DNA of 64,000 bases, from assembly GCF_950295315.1 (NCBI RefSeq), contig NC_080172.1, positions 110,150,353 to 110,214,352 of the forward strand. Direction: 5' to 3'. This DNA is from Erinaceus europaeus (lineage: Eukaryota; Chordata; Mammalia; Eulipotyphla; Erinaceidae). The position numbers and the translations under genes are program-made. Below, one piece after another: positions 33,510 to 43,679 of the stretch (positions are counted from its first letter, which is position 1; every line of letters starts with the position of its first letter). A model generated the notes under the pieces. That model was not told the origin of the DNA, ran no database searches, and saw only the letters and a program-made list of their open reading frames with translations.

Positions 33510-34200
33510 TGAAAAAGAGATACTCCCCTTTATTAAATATATGGAATCCATATATCAATATGAATAATATTTGGGAATTTGTCATCCAAATAGCCATTTG
33601 CTCCACTATTAAGATGATAAAACCATGTATGTGATCAGCACCATTGCTATAGGGTCAAAATGCCTTCCCTCCTTTTTCCCTGAAAATCTTGGATTATTTC
33701 AGGTCACAAAATCAGATTTCCTATATATTGCTACTGCCATCATGATTTCGTAACTACCAAATAAATACCACATCATTTCTCTATTTAGCACAGGACTTTC
33801 AGATACAAGAGTGGAAAGCTTGAAAAGCAAACCTAAATTTTCAGTAGATAACAAGTTTTGTCTAAGACCGAGTATTATTTATTAGTTCACAATATGATAC
33901 TATAATAGTTTTTTATTCGTTATTTACTTCTTATGCATTTTTTTCTATTTAAAATAATGATATGATATGGTAGACAGAATTTCCAAAATGTCCTCCAAAG
34001 ATGTTCTACCTTTATATCTAAGCTATCATTAAGAGGAAATAGCATTCCATGAATATTTTAAAGGGACGCTGTTGACGCAATTAAGGCTATCAAACAGATG
34101 TATTTAAATAGGGAAAGCATCCTTCATCCAGATGGGCCCAATACAGTTATATGAACCCTAAATTATACAAGTACAGTGTGATTATGGAAAAGCATAGAAA
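33510..34200. other. Unique DNA; possible ancient repeat at 33970-34150
   Basis: The block with 'ccagatgggcccaatacagt' resembles an ancient mammalian interspersed repeat whose family I cannot name. Nothing else is recognised. Confidence 0.35.
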
Positions 34201-34204
34201 TTCA

Positions 34205-34700
34205 AAAAAAGACTTGACTAAATATGGAAGCAACCTAAATGTCTATTCACAGGTAAAGAAAGAAAGGAAGAAAGAGAGAAAGAAAGAAAATACATAAATA
34301 GGAATATTACTCAGCTTTCAAAAAGACAAATTCTGCCACTTGTAACTGTATGATTGAAAATGAAGAGCAGTATACTAAGTAAAATAAGTTAGAGAAAGGG
34401 CAAGTACCATATAGTATCACTTTTATGTAAAAATTGGAAGAAAAAAAACCTAACTAAAGCAATTGTTATTAAGTGAGAAAAATCATAAGAGATTACACAG
34501 GGTACAAACTTTCAACTATAAGACAAAAAGGGTCTGAAAAATGTATGTACTATCTAATGATAATAGTTGACATATTGTGCTGTCTAATTGACTTTTGTTA
34601 AGGGCAGAGAACTTAAATGTTCTCACAAAATATACTATATGTCAGCTGTAGGAACTAACTCAATGAGGGAAATGTTTTATAATGTATATTCAATATTATT
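34205..34700 (+). mobile_element. Ancient L1 3' end
   Basis: Reads as a decayed ORF2 C-terminus and 3' UTR of an old L1 ('ggaagcaacctaaatgtcta', 'tattactcagctttcaaaaa', 'agtaaaataagttagagaaa', 'acagggtacaaactttcaac'). A (gaaa)-rich tract at 34256-34290 interrupts it. Confidence 0.65.
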
Positions 34701-34720
34701 TCATAACATTGTTTACTTTA

Positions 34721-35008
34721 TTTTTTTAATATTTATTTTATTTATTTATTCCCTTTTGTTGCCCTTATTGTTTTTTATTGTTGTAGTTATTATTGTTGTC
34801 ATCCTTGTTGGATAGGACAGAGAGAAATGGAGAGAGGTGGGGAAGACAGAGAGGGGATGAGAAAGACAGACAGCTGCAGACCTGCTTCACCACCTGTGAT
34901 GTGACTCCCCTGCAGGTAAAGAGCTGGGGGCTCGAACCGGGATCCTTATGCTGGCCCTTGTGCTTTGCACCACGTGCACTTAACCCACTGCGCTACCACC
35001 TGACTCCC
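34721..35008 (-). mobile_element. SINE family A, minus strand
   Basis: Complete antisense copy with antisense B box 'gggctcgaaccgggatcc' and head end 'gcgctaccacctgactcc'. A 17-bp TSD, taacattgtttacttta, lies at 34704-34720 and 35009-35025. Confidence 0.95.
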
Positions 35009-35162
35009 TAACATTGTTTACTTTAAAAACTCTATAGTTCCTTCCACTATAACTCAGTAAAACTGGGATCAAGAGGAAGACTTGATTGACCATCCTTGTC
35101 ACAGCTTGTTAGTAGCTTCTAGTTTCAAAATGCTTTATAATTCTAGAAAATGTTGGAAATCC

Positions 35163-35291
35163 CTTCTTCACCTGCAGGGAGGAAGCTTTATAAACAGTGA
35201 AACAAGGACTGCGGGTGTCTGTCTTTTTCCCTCTCTCTGTCTCTCTCCCCTCTCAAATTCTCTCTGTACTGTCAAATAAAAAAAGAAAGAG

Positions 35292-35341
<50 letters not shown>

Positions 35342-35352
35342 GAGGAAAGAAA
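35163..35352 (+). mobile_element. SINE A/B 3' half with (AAAG)n tail
   Basis: Begins at the body ('cacctgcagggaggaagctt'), lacks the tRNA-like head, and ends in an (aaag)n tail (35284-35340) and 'ggaggaaagaaag'. Confidence 0.7.
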
Positions 35353-35354
35353 GA

Positions 35355-35515
35355 AAGGGGTGATAGCATAATGGTTATGCAAACAGACTCTCATGCCTGT
35401 GGCTCCAAAATCCCAGGTTCAATCTCCCGCAACACCCATAAGCCAGAGCTGAGCAGTGCTCTAGTCTATCTATCTATCTATCTATCTCTTCATCTCTTTC
35501 AAAAATAAAATAAAA
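35355..35515 (+). mobile_element. SINE family C
   Basis: A good copy: 'gataGcataatggttatgca', 'actctcatgcctgtggctcc', B-box-like 'caggttcaatctcc', 'agccagagctgagcagtgct', then (tatc)n and an A-rich end. Confidence 0.82.
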
Positions 35516-35533
35516 TACTTTTTTAAAAAAAGA

Positions 35534-35688
35534 AAGAAATAGAGGAAGGAAGGAAAGAAGGAAAGAAAAGAAAGGAAGGAAGGAAGGAAGGAAGGAAGGA
35601 AGGAAGGAAGGAAGGAAAAGGAAGGAAGGAAGGAAGGAAGGAAGGAAGGAAGGAAGGAAGGAAGGAAGGAAGGAAGGAAGGAAGGCGG
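35534..35688. repeat. (AAGG)n microsatellite
   Basis: About 150 bp of tetranucleotide repeat with a few interruptions (aaaagg). It creates long spurious open frames on both strands, including a minus-strand one of 186 codons. Confidence 0.97.
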
Positions 35689-35855
35689 GCTGTTGGGAGT
35701 GGTGGTTGTTATGCAGCAACAACCCTGGTTGCAACTAAAAAAAGTCAAAAAACAAATAAACAAAAAACATGATGAAAAGAAAGCACCTGGACAAGAGCTC
35801 CCAAGTGATTTCCTGGAATAAATGGGGTCTTCTTTTCTTTTCTGTTTTAATATCT

Positions 35856-35949
35856 GGTTTGGTTTGGTTTGGTTTGGCTTGGCTTGGCTTGGCTTGGCTT
35901 GGCTTGGCTTGGCTTGGCTTGGCTTGGCTTGGCTCGGTTCGGTTCGGTT
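35856..35949. repeat. Pentanucleotide repeat (GGTTT/GGCTT/GGTTC)n
   Basis: An ordered block of pentamers: four or so ggttt units, about eleven ggctt units, then ggctc/ggttc units. It has a graded variant structure and is not a pure array. Confidence 0.95.
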
Positions 35950-36120
35950 CATTTTAGTAGGACATAGAGAAATTGAGAGGAGAGAGAGGGAGAAAGGCAC
36001 CTGTAGTACCACTTCGCCACTCATGAAGCTTCTTCCCTGCAAATGAGGGCTGGCAGCTTATACCTGGAGCCTTAGGATGATGTCATGTATGATCAACCAA
36101 GACGCCACCACTCATCCCTG
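35950..36120 (-). mobile_element. SINE family B, minus strand
   Basis: Antisense body 'ggacatagagaaattgagag', 'ccactcatgaagcttcttcc' and antisense head 'accaagacgccaccactcat'. The pentanucleotide array may have grown from its tail. Confidence 0.75.
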
Positions 36121-36374
36121 CAGCCTTCTTTTATCAGTCAACAGGGGTTCATAGATAAGGGGGTTGGATCACAAAAGGAAAAAAAGAAATGGTTGACACA
36201 AAGCGTCAAGTGTAGATAAAACTCCTGGAGAGTTAAGTTAGTAGTAGATGCTGACAACCAGAGGAGAGAACAAGAAAGATTTAACATTAGATTTAACATT
36301 AGATCCCAACTCACCCCCCCAAAAAAATTGAAGTTAAAATTGAAATGAAGGCAAGACACTTCCTTCATGACTAA

Positions 36375-36475
36375 GAAAGAAAGATGCAGCAGAAGGTGGT
36401 GCAGAGGTAGAACACAGGGCTTTATGAGTAAAGTCTTGAATTCAATCCACAGCAACTTTTCTTTATATAAATATA
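36375..36475 (+). mobile_element. Degenerate tRNA-SINE-like element
   Basis: 'aaggtggtgcagaggtagaa' and a B-box-like 'gaattcaatccac' suggest an old SINE head. Weak. Confidence 0.35.
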
Positions 36476-36482
36476 TAAGTAG

Positions 36483-36740
36483 GGGTCCGGGCAGTGGTGC
36501 ACCCGGTTAAGCAAACATAGCAGGAAGCACAAGGGTCTGAGCAAGGAACCGGGTTTGAGGTCCCTGGTTCCCCATCTGCAGGGGGGAGTCGTTTTACAGA
36601 CAGTGAAGCAGGTCTGCAGGTGTCCGTCTCCCTCCTTCTCTATCTCCCCTCCCCTCTCAATTTTGCTCTGTTCTATCCAATTTTTAAAAATCGAAGTAAA
36701 ATTAATAATAATAATAAATAAATAAATAAATAAATAAAAA
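36483..36740 (+). mobile_element. SINE family A/B intermediate with (AATA)n tail
   Basis: Head 'ggtccgggcagtggtgcacc', a B-box-like 'gggtttgaggtcc', body and an (aata)n tail. Confidence 0.82.
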
Positions 36741-36943
36741 CTTAAGCATCTGTAGAGCATGGCAATCATCTCCCTTGGAAGTATCTGGAAATAGCAGCTA
36801 TCACCCTATACTTACAGTGATAGCCAAGTAAGTTTTCTAAGATTTGGATTTTGCTTCTTGGAAGTTCTATGTTCATTTTGTCAGTAATGTCTGAATTAGA
36901 CAGCTGCAAGTTTTCCAATCATGTTGCAAGCATTAGGAAATAC

Positions 36944-37244
36944 AGGGGATCACATGGTGGTGCACCAGGTTAAGCGCACATAGTAGTAAGCACAAGGACC
37001 TGCGCAAGGATCAAGGTTCTATTCCTCATTCCCCATCTGTAGGGGGGAAGCTTCACAAGTGGTGAAGCAAGTCTGCAGCTATCTCTCTGTCTCCTTCCCT
37101 CCCTCTCTATCTCATATTTCTCTCTATCCTATCCAGTAAAATAAAATGAAAAAAAAATGGCTACCAGGAGCAGTGGATTCTAATGCCAGCACAGAACCCC
37201 AGAGATAACCCTGGAGACAAAAAAAAAAAAAACAAACAAAGTTT
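36944..37244 (+). mobile_element. SINE family A, long form
   Basis: 'gggatcacatggtggtgcac', 'aggttaagcgcacatagtag', body, then the 3' extension 'ccaggagcagtggattctaa', 'agataaccctggagac' and an A-tail. Confidence 0.82.
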
Positions 37245-38190
37245 AAAAAAAATAGTAAGTGGTTAGACATATATGCCACTATAAGTGAAACTACAGGTTA
37301 TATAGCGAGGAATGTCCAAGAAGACTTTGTAAAACTTTCATATACCCTGTAAATTATGAATCAAGACTAAAAGACTGAGAATAAGAGAAATGAGACAAAT
37401 AACACAATTTTAAAGGTTTGGAACAGCTGTCTCGAGGGATTTTGAGAGAAACTGAGCAGGCATAAGGAAGAGAACACTGTACTAAGAACACAGTCAAAGT
37501 CAGACACCCACACCGAAAGACATCTTCATGAATTTTCATTTACACACACACACACACACACAGAGAGAGAGAAAGATAATATTATTCTACTTGCATCTAT
37601 TCCTATGTCCACAAAAGAAACAAACTGAATTTGAAGGGTAGAAAACCCAACTGAATTTTTATTGATTTTTTTTATTGAAATGGCTTCACAGTTATCGTCG
37701 ATTGATCTAAAAAAAAAAAAAAAACTGGAAAGTCAGACACTTTTGTACATCTGAATCATGTGTGTCTTCTGCTTTTCTTTCTGCCTTTTAATGGTTGTTT
37801 AAAACATTACAGGTGTGTGGGGGGGTGGGGGATTACCAGTTAACGTGGTAGCGGGGTGGGCATCAGCCTACAGGGCTTTGTGGATCACACAGCCCCATGC
37901 AATTAAGGCACCATTGTTAATTTTCAAATTGTCATAATCCATTTGAGAATTTAAGACAATTCAAAAAACAATTATGACTGAATGAAAAGTGAATTGGGCA
38001 ATCAACCGAGATGAAATTCAGCCCAGAGAAACAAAACATTGTAGGGGGCGGGGAACCCAGGATATGGAAAGAATGAAAGACATATGGAAGTGACTGATTA
38101 TGCAGGAATGGTCTTTAAAAACCAAGGTTACTTGATTTGACAGAGGCAGGAGTTTGCATTACACCCAAATCGAGCTGCTCTGCTAAGTGC
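37245..38190. other. Unique DNA; TAAT-rich block at 37760-38030
   Basis: Contains (ca)n at 37543-37562. The block around 37890-38010 is rich in homeodomain-like words (caattaag, gttaattt, acaattatgac) and free of recognised repeats. I treat it only as a candidate conserved non-coding element. Confidence 0.35.
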
Positions 38191-38191
38191 A

Positions 38192-38332
38192 GCAGATTTT
38201 TTTTTCTGCCTCCAGGGTTATTGCTGGGGCTGGGTGCCTGCACTACAAATCCATGGCTCCACCTGTATCCTTGTGTGGGTCTCTGTGCTTCATACTATGT
38301 GGGCTTAACCCGGTGTACTACCAGCCCCCAAT
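38192..38332 (-). mobile_element. SINE family A, minus strand, internally deleted
   Basis: The antisense 3' extension ('ccagggttattgctggggct') is joined directly to the antisense head ('cttaacccggtgtactacca'); the pyrimidine body is missing. Confidence 0.7.
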
Positions 38333-38724
38333 GCATTTTTTTTCCACATTTCCAAATTGCATAATGGAAATGTTGAAACTTACCCAGATGCATAGAGATA
38401 CAACTATATGTTTACCTAAGAATAGCATACACCAACAAATAAATTTAAAAAAACAATCCCTACAGATATTATGGAACAATTTGTAGGAAAACATAATTTC
38501 CATACTGCTTATTCTGATTCTGTGAAGAAAGGTTAACTTAGGGTGCACTCAAGTGAATTATTTTACCCTACACCATCAAGTGGAAATCCTCACATCCTGT
38601 ACCCCTTTTTTTCTGAAACTTAAAATAAATATAAGTAGCAGGATCACCTTCATCATAAACAACATTAAAATGCTGAATGGAAATTTATACTCATGTGTCT
38701 TAATAACTTTTTTTTCAATCTTGC

Positions 38725-38900
38725 TTTGGAAGACAGAATAGCTCACTAGATAGACTGGAGACCAGGCCAGGCACATGGTCCTGATTTAAAGTCTGTCACT
38801 ACATGGGAGGCACTTTGACGCACAGGCAAGTTTCTTTCAGTGCTGTGCATCTCCTCAATATCTCTATTTCTCTCCCTCTCTCTCTCTCCTACCCTCTCTG
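38725..38900 (+). mobile_element. Degenerate tRNA-SINE-like element
   Basis: 'gacagaatagctcactagat', 'caggcacatggtcctgattt' and a C/T-rich body resemble a SINE. Family uncertain. Confidence 0.4.
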
Positions 38901-39018
38901 ATTCCCTTTTTTCCCTATCTGAATGTAAAAAAGTGACCCAGAACAGTGAAATCACACATGCACACATGATCTGAAAGAAAAGGAAAAAAAAAACCTTGCT
39001 TTAAAATCTTACATTCCA

Positions 39019-39318
39019 GGGGTCGGGTTGAAGCTCAAGGACAGGCGCCCGGTTGGAGCCCAAGGCTCCTCACCTTCAGGGTGGTTGCTTCACAAGTGGA
39101 GAAGCAGGTCTGCAGATGTCTGTCTTTCTCTCCCCCCTCTCTATCTTACCCTCCTCTCTCGACTTCTCTCTATCCTATCCTACAACGACAACAATAATAA
39201 TAACAACGATAAGCAACAAAGGCAAAAAAAAAGGGGGGAATAGCCTCCAGGAGCAGTGGATTCATAGTGCAGGCATCAAATCCCAGCAATAACCCTGGAA
39301 ACAAAAAAAAAAAAAATC
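39019..39318 (+). mobile_element. SINE family A, head partly deleted
   Basis: Starts 'ggggtcgggttgaagctcaa', skips part of the A-box region, keeps the body, the CAA tail and the long-form 3' extension, and ends in an A-run at 39303-39316. The left flank aaaatcttacattcca (about 39005-39018) reappears to the right of the adjoining U1 copy. Confidence 0.82.
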
Positions 39319-39320
39319 TT

Positions 39321-39478
39321 ATACTTACCTGGCAGGAGAGACACCATGATCACGAAGGTGGTTTTCCCAAGGAGAGGTTTATCCATTGCACTCGGATGTG
39401 CTGACCCCTGCGATTTCCCAAAATGAGGGAAATTCGACTGCATAATTTGTGGTAGTGAGGGACTGTGTTCATGCTCTG
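39321..39478 (+). pseudogene. U1 spliceosomal snRNA retropseudogene
   Basis: The segment follows U1 snRNA along its whole length (158 nt against 164 for the usual mammalian gene). The 5' splice-site recognition sequence atacttacctg is intact at 39321-39331. Stem-loop I with the U1-70K loop (gatcacgaag) and the 5' end are well kept. In the U1A-binding loop region one C is missing (attgcactcgg). The Sm-site region aatttgtgg (about 39444-39452) is present and the 3' stem is shortened. An A-rich tail (39479-39500) follows, with a tctt-containing TSD, so it is an L1-mobilised copy. There is a SINE directly upstream in place of a U1 promoter (no PSE/DSE seen), so it is almost certainly silent. Confidence 0.95.
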
Positions 39479-39542
39479 AAAACAAAAACAAAACAAAAAA
39501 ATCTTACATTCCACCTACGCAAACAGGTTCGTTAAGGAGTCA

Positions 39543-39545
<3 letters not shown>

Positions 39546-39582
<37 letters not shown>
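39546..39582. repeat. (GT)n microsatellite
   Basis: About 18 uninterrupted dinucleotide units. Confidence 0.98.
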
Positions 39583-39584
<2 letters not shown>

Positions 39585-39600
39585 CATATTATATGCACAA

Positions 39601-39847
39601 GGCCAGGTGGTGGCACAGTGGGTTGAGCATACACATTACCACACACAAGGACCTGAGTTCAAGTCCTCATTCTCCACCTCAAACGGGGAAGCTTCATAAG
39701 CGGTGAAGCAGTGTTGAAAGTCTCTCTCTTCCCCCCCTCTCCCTCTCTCTCCCTCTCTTTACCTCTCTTTTTCCCCCTCTCTATTTTCCCTTTACCTCTT
39801 AATTTCTTTCTGCTATGTCAATTTGAAATATATATATATTTTAAAAA
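39601..39847 (+). mobile_element. SINE family B
   Basis: Head 'ggccaggtggtggcacagtg', B-box-like 'gagttcaagtcc', body 'cttcataagcggtgaagcag', an expanded C/T block and an AT-rich tail. Confidence 0.85.
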
Positions 39848-39857
39848 ATAATAATGT

Positions 39858-40135
39858 GGGGAGTTGGGCGGTAGCACAGCGGGTTAAGGGCACGTGGCAC
39901 AAAGTGCAAGGACCTGTGTAAGAATCCCAGTTTGAGCCCTGGCTCCCCACCTGCAGAGTAGTCACTTCACAAGCGGTGAAGCAGGTCTGCAGGTGTCTTT
40001 CTCTCCCCCTCTCTGTCTTCCCCTCCTCTCTCCATTTATCTCTGTCCTATCCAACAGCAATGACGACAACAACAATAATAACTACAAAAAAAAAAAAAAA
40101 CAAGGACAACAAAAGGGAGAATAATTTTCTAAAAT
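39858..40135 (+). mobile_element. SINE family A
   Basis: Head 'gggagttgggcggtagcaca', B-box-like 'cagtttgagccc', body, CAA/AAT tail. The word aataataatg flanks it (about 39848 and 40138). Confidence 0.88.
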
Positions 40136-40688
40136 AATAATAATAATGCACTATGACACTAAATCTTGCAAAAACTTTATTCTTCCCCAAGTCATTTCTC
40201 CAGCTCCAATCTTCAGTCTATGCCTTTTTAAAGGTGTTAGTCAAAACTCATTTCTAGTTTGATGCTTCCCTTGGTCAGTTATATTCCAACATGATTTTTT
40301 TCATGGTTTCTATTCTCTCTAAACTCATTTATTCATTCACTCACTCAAGCATCACAAGATCAAGCTCAGTGGTCTCTATGCCTTAAAGGTACATATAGTC
40401 TATTCCTCTTTAGGGTCCAGGACATGGTGTAATTTATAAAGAAGTTCTAAAAAAAATAAGCAATTAGCTCTTTAAGACAATTTACAGTATAGGAATACAA
40501 TCCACAAAATAAAAAGGGGGAGAAGCAGGTAATCAACAAGAAGGACTTTGTCCTAAGGAAAAAGGATAAAGTTATATCAAAACTTTTCACCTAAGTTTCT
40601 AACAGCTTAAAGAGAGAATTAAGTAGATAATAAGTTCTCATTCTCCAGTAAAGGAAAAGCTATTACTAAACTAAAAAACAAATTCTAA
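40136..40688. other. Unique DNA, nothing recognised
   Basis: No gene or repeat family can be supported. Confidence 0.4.
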
Positions 40689-40976
40689 GGGGACAGACAG
40701 TGAGTGGCACACCCAGTTAAGCACACACAGTACTCTGCCCAAAGACCCAAGCAAGGATCCAAGTTCAAGGTCTTTAATTCACCACCTGCATGGGGGTCGC
40801 TTCACAAACAGCAAAGCAGGTCAGCAGGTGTCTATCTTTCTCTCTCCCTATCTCCCCATCTCTTTCAATTTCTCTCTGTGCTATCCAATAAAGTAGAAAA
40901 AATGGCCAACAGAAGCAGTGAATTCATAGTGTGAGCACAGAGCCCTGGAGGCAAAAAAAAAAAAAAAAAAAAAAAA
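40689..40976 (+). mobile_element. SINE family A/B, long form
   Basis: 'ggacagacagtgagtggcac', 'agttaagcacacacagtact', body, 3' extension 'caacagaagcagtgaattca' and a long A-tail. Flanked by (a/g)attcta. Confidence 0.82.
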
Positions 40977-40979
40977 GAT

Positions 40980-41490
40980 TCTACATTTTGACAAAGAATA
41001 ACAAAACTATGATGGTATTGGTACCGATGATGGCACAACCTCAGAACCTTTCCCTACACAGCATTCTAGTGAGCGACTCCTGATGCATCAGAGTTGCAGT
41101 GCAAAATAAATCCTTTTCACCGTATTTTGTAGAAACTGTATTCCCTCGGGGGATGTGTCACTTAATAAATTAATGAAGCCTGTCTACTTATAAAAATTTA
41201 AGAACATGTAGATCTCATCTGTGTGTTGTCCATTTTTTTTCTACGTTTCTTCCCTCAATAGCTAGTCCTTGCCCAGAAAGAATACATAAAAATGTTTTCC
41301 TGACTGACCTATATATAATCAGTATGAATTGTAGAGAAGGCCCTGATGGTAAGAAATCTTTGTAAAGGAAGAACTAAAATTGAACATTCAAATATGAGTG
41401 TGTGCTGATAAGTAGAATAAGTTTTTTGATACAGTTAACTTTTTGAAGAGATTTTTGTAAAACAGCTGAAGTTTTTTTTGTTAGTTTTTA
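40980..41490. other. Unique DNA, nothing recognised
   Basis: No gene or repeat family can be supported. Confidence 0.4.
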
Positions 41491-41494
41491 TTGT

Positions 41495-41880
41495 TTTTTA
41501 ATTTTTTAAATTTATTTATTTATAAAATGGAAACACTGACAAAACCATAGGATAAGAGGGGTATAATTCTCACCACCAGAGCTCCATATCCCATCCCCTC
41601 CCCTGATGGCTTTCCTGTTCTTTAACCCCATGAGAGTATGGACCCAGGGTCATTATGGAAGGTCTGGCTACTGTAACTGCTTCCCTGCTGAACATGGACA
41701 TTGATAGGTCGATCCATACTCCCAGTCTGCCTCTCTAGTGGGGCAGGGATCTGGGGAAGTGGGGCTTCAGGAAATTTTGGTGGGGTCACCTGTCTAAGGA
41801 AGTCTGGTTGACATCATGGTAGCATCTGAAACCTGGTGGCTGAAAAAGAGTTAACATATAAAGTCTAGCTATTGAAGCTA
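41495..41880 (-). mobile_element. 5'-truncated L1 3' UTR, minus strand
   Basis: Antisense L1 3' UTR: 'aaaaccataggataagaggg', 'atggacccagggtcattatg', 'ggtggctgaaaaagagttaa' occur in reversed order with a T-rich start marking the tail. Confidence 0.85.
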
Positions 41881-42103
41881 TAAGCTATGCTCTGGTATGG
41901 TGACATCTGTCAGGTACATTTTTCCAATAATCCTTTCCTTATCTCAGAATGGACCCTGTGTTCTCCTTTTTGGTTTAACACATTAAAGTCCTATGGTGAA
42001 CAGCTCAAGTCATTAGCCTTTATTATCCACCATCCCATGAAGTTAGGGCCATTTTGTTGATGTCTTTCTGAGATCCAAACATTTTCTTTCCTAAAGAAGT
42101 AGG

Positions 42104-42364
42104 GAGTGAGTTGGGCGGTAACGCACATGGTGCAAAGTGCAAGGACTGGCACAAGAATCCCAGTTCGAGCCCGGGCTCCCCACCTATAGGAGAGCTGCTT
42201 CACAAGCAATGAAGCAGGTCTACAAGTGTCTATATTTCTCTCCCCCTCTGTCTTCCCCTTCTCTCTCCATTTCTCTTTGCCCTATCCAACAACAAGAACA
42301 ACAATAATAACTGCAACAATAAAACAACAAGGGCAACAAATAAATAAATAAAATATTTTTTTTA
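42104..42364 (+). mobile_element. SINE family A, short internal deletion in head
   Basis: Head 'gagtgagttgggcggtaacg' continues directly to 'cacatggtgcaaagtgcaag' (the 'gtgggttaag' part is lost), B box 'agttcgagcccg', body and tail. Flanked by aagtaggg. Confidence 0.88.
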
Positions 42365-42539
42365 AGTAGGGGATCCTTGTAAGCTTAATATTTCAGAGAA
42401 TAAGAAAGAACCATATTAATTACATCAATAAACAACTAAGCAGTACCTATTAGATTTGTCTCTTGAAAACATCCTCTTAGTTTTCATGGAAAAAAATGAA
42501 TAAATAAAACAAAAACTCATTCTCATTTCCTTCCTGGTG

Positions 42540-42930
42540 CTGGTGCCAGGAGCCATTTCTCTGCTTTATAGATGATAAGCTTTGAGACAACAGAACCCCT
42601 CAAGACAAATGTTAATTCCCCCCTGGGCAGGCCATTTCCCCTTAGGTAAACCATTTATCAGTAATCAAGTGAGTCAACACACAGTTTGGTTCCTGCCATT
42701 TGTTGCAAGGAACATTCCTCTTTGAAGTTTGCTCCCCCTTCCCCTCCTCCAGCATTCCCTCTCCTTCCCCAAAGCCTTATAATGCCTGTATTCTCAATAA
42801 AATTTAGAGCTTGATCAGAAACTTGACTTGCTCTCGTTCTTCGCGTCTCTTGTCCCTATCATTTCAGGTCTCATTGGGTTGCTAGCCCCTGCTCACCGCC
42901 CTGCTGGCCGGGGAATGCTGGTAGCTAGAG
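42540..42930 (+). mobile_element. Solo LTR, class II (ERVK-like)
   Basis: U3-like sequence starts near 'tggtgccaggagccatttct'. A TATA-like 'ccttataatgcc' is at about 42775, AATAAA at 42797-42802, then a C/T-rich R-U5 with 'cttgctctcgttcttcgcgt' and 'gggttgctagcccctgctca'. No internal viral sequence adjoins. Both boundaries are approximate; I did not find a convincing TSD. It is of a different family from the LTRs at 51.3 and 53.9 kb. Confidence 0.6.
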
Positions 42931-42939
42931 GTTATAATA

Positions 42940-43403
42940 TGAAAAGGTCTATATGCTGTAGACCCCCTCAAATCAGTAAGTACTCAAAATTGTGTGCAAA
43001 ATATGAATAAAATATTGATTTCATTAAAAATGTTAAGGACTGCTTAATTCAAAAACATTTTATATGTTTGCATATTTATTTATAAATTTGCATATTTGTT
43101 TGCATATAACTTGTAAAGATGAATGTTAATCATACTTTAAAATCATTTATAAATCATAACTAAGAATGTTGTATGAATTTTTAAAACTGCAAAATTTTCA
43201 AGTACCACTAATTATGAAGTGTCATGTAAAGCACACTGGAGCAAACCTCATATTGAAAAAATATTGAGATCCTGACAAATATAAAAGCAGAATTATTAAC
43301 TGAGCTTGATGATTACATGATACCTGAAGCAAATGAAATTTAAGTGACACTCTGCACTTTTCCAAAGCATTCATTTGCTTCCCCTACATTCTGCGGAGAA
43401 TCT
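42940..43403. other. Unique AT-rich DNA
   Basis: Local repeats of 'gcatatttgttt' near 43070-43110. Nothing else is recognised. Confidence 0.4.
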
Positions 43404-43674
43404 TTTTTAAAAAAATATTTATTTATTCCCTTTTGCTGCCCTTGTTATTTTATTGTTGTAGTTATTATTGTTGTCGTTGATGGATAGGACAGAGAGAAGT
43501 GGAGAGAGGAGGGGGAGACAGATAGGGAGAGAAAGACACCTGAAGACCTGCTTCACCACCTGTGTAGCCACGCCCCTGCAGATGGGGAGCCCGGGCTCGA
43601 ACCGGGATCCTTATGCATGTCCTTGTGCTTTGCGCCACCTGCTGCTTAATCTGCTGCACTACCGCCCAACTCCC
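43404..43674 (-). mobile_element. SINE family A, minus strand
   Basis: T/A-rich tail, 'cccttgttattttattgttg', antisense body, antisense B box 'gggctcgaaccgggatcc' and head end 'gcactaccgcccaactcc'. Confidence 0.9.
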
Positions 43675-43679
43675 TATGA

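Noticed and set aside
35482..36042. A 186-codon minus-strand open frame with Pro/Ser/Phe and QAKPS repeats
   Set aside because: It is generated by the (AAGG)n and pentanucleotide microsatellites and a SINE; amino-acid periodicity follows the repeat unit.
39321..39478. A functional U1 snRNA gene
   Set aside because: It is shortened, has a base missing in the U1A loop region, carries an A-rich tail and TSD, and a SINE directly upstream where the snRNA promoter should be.
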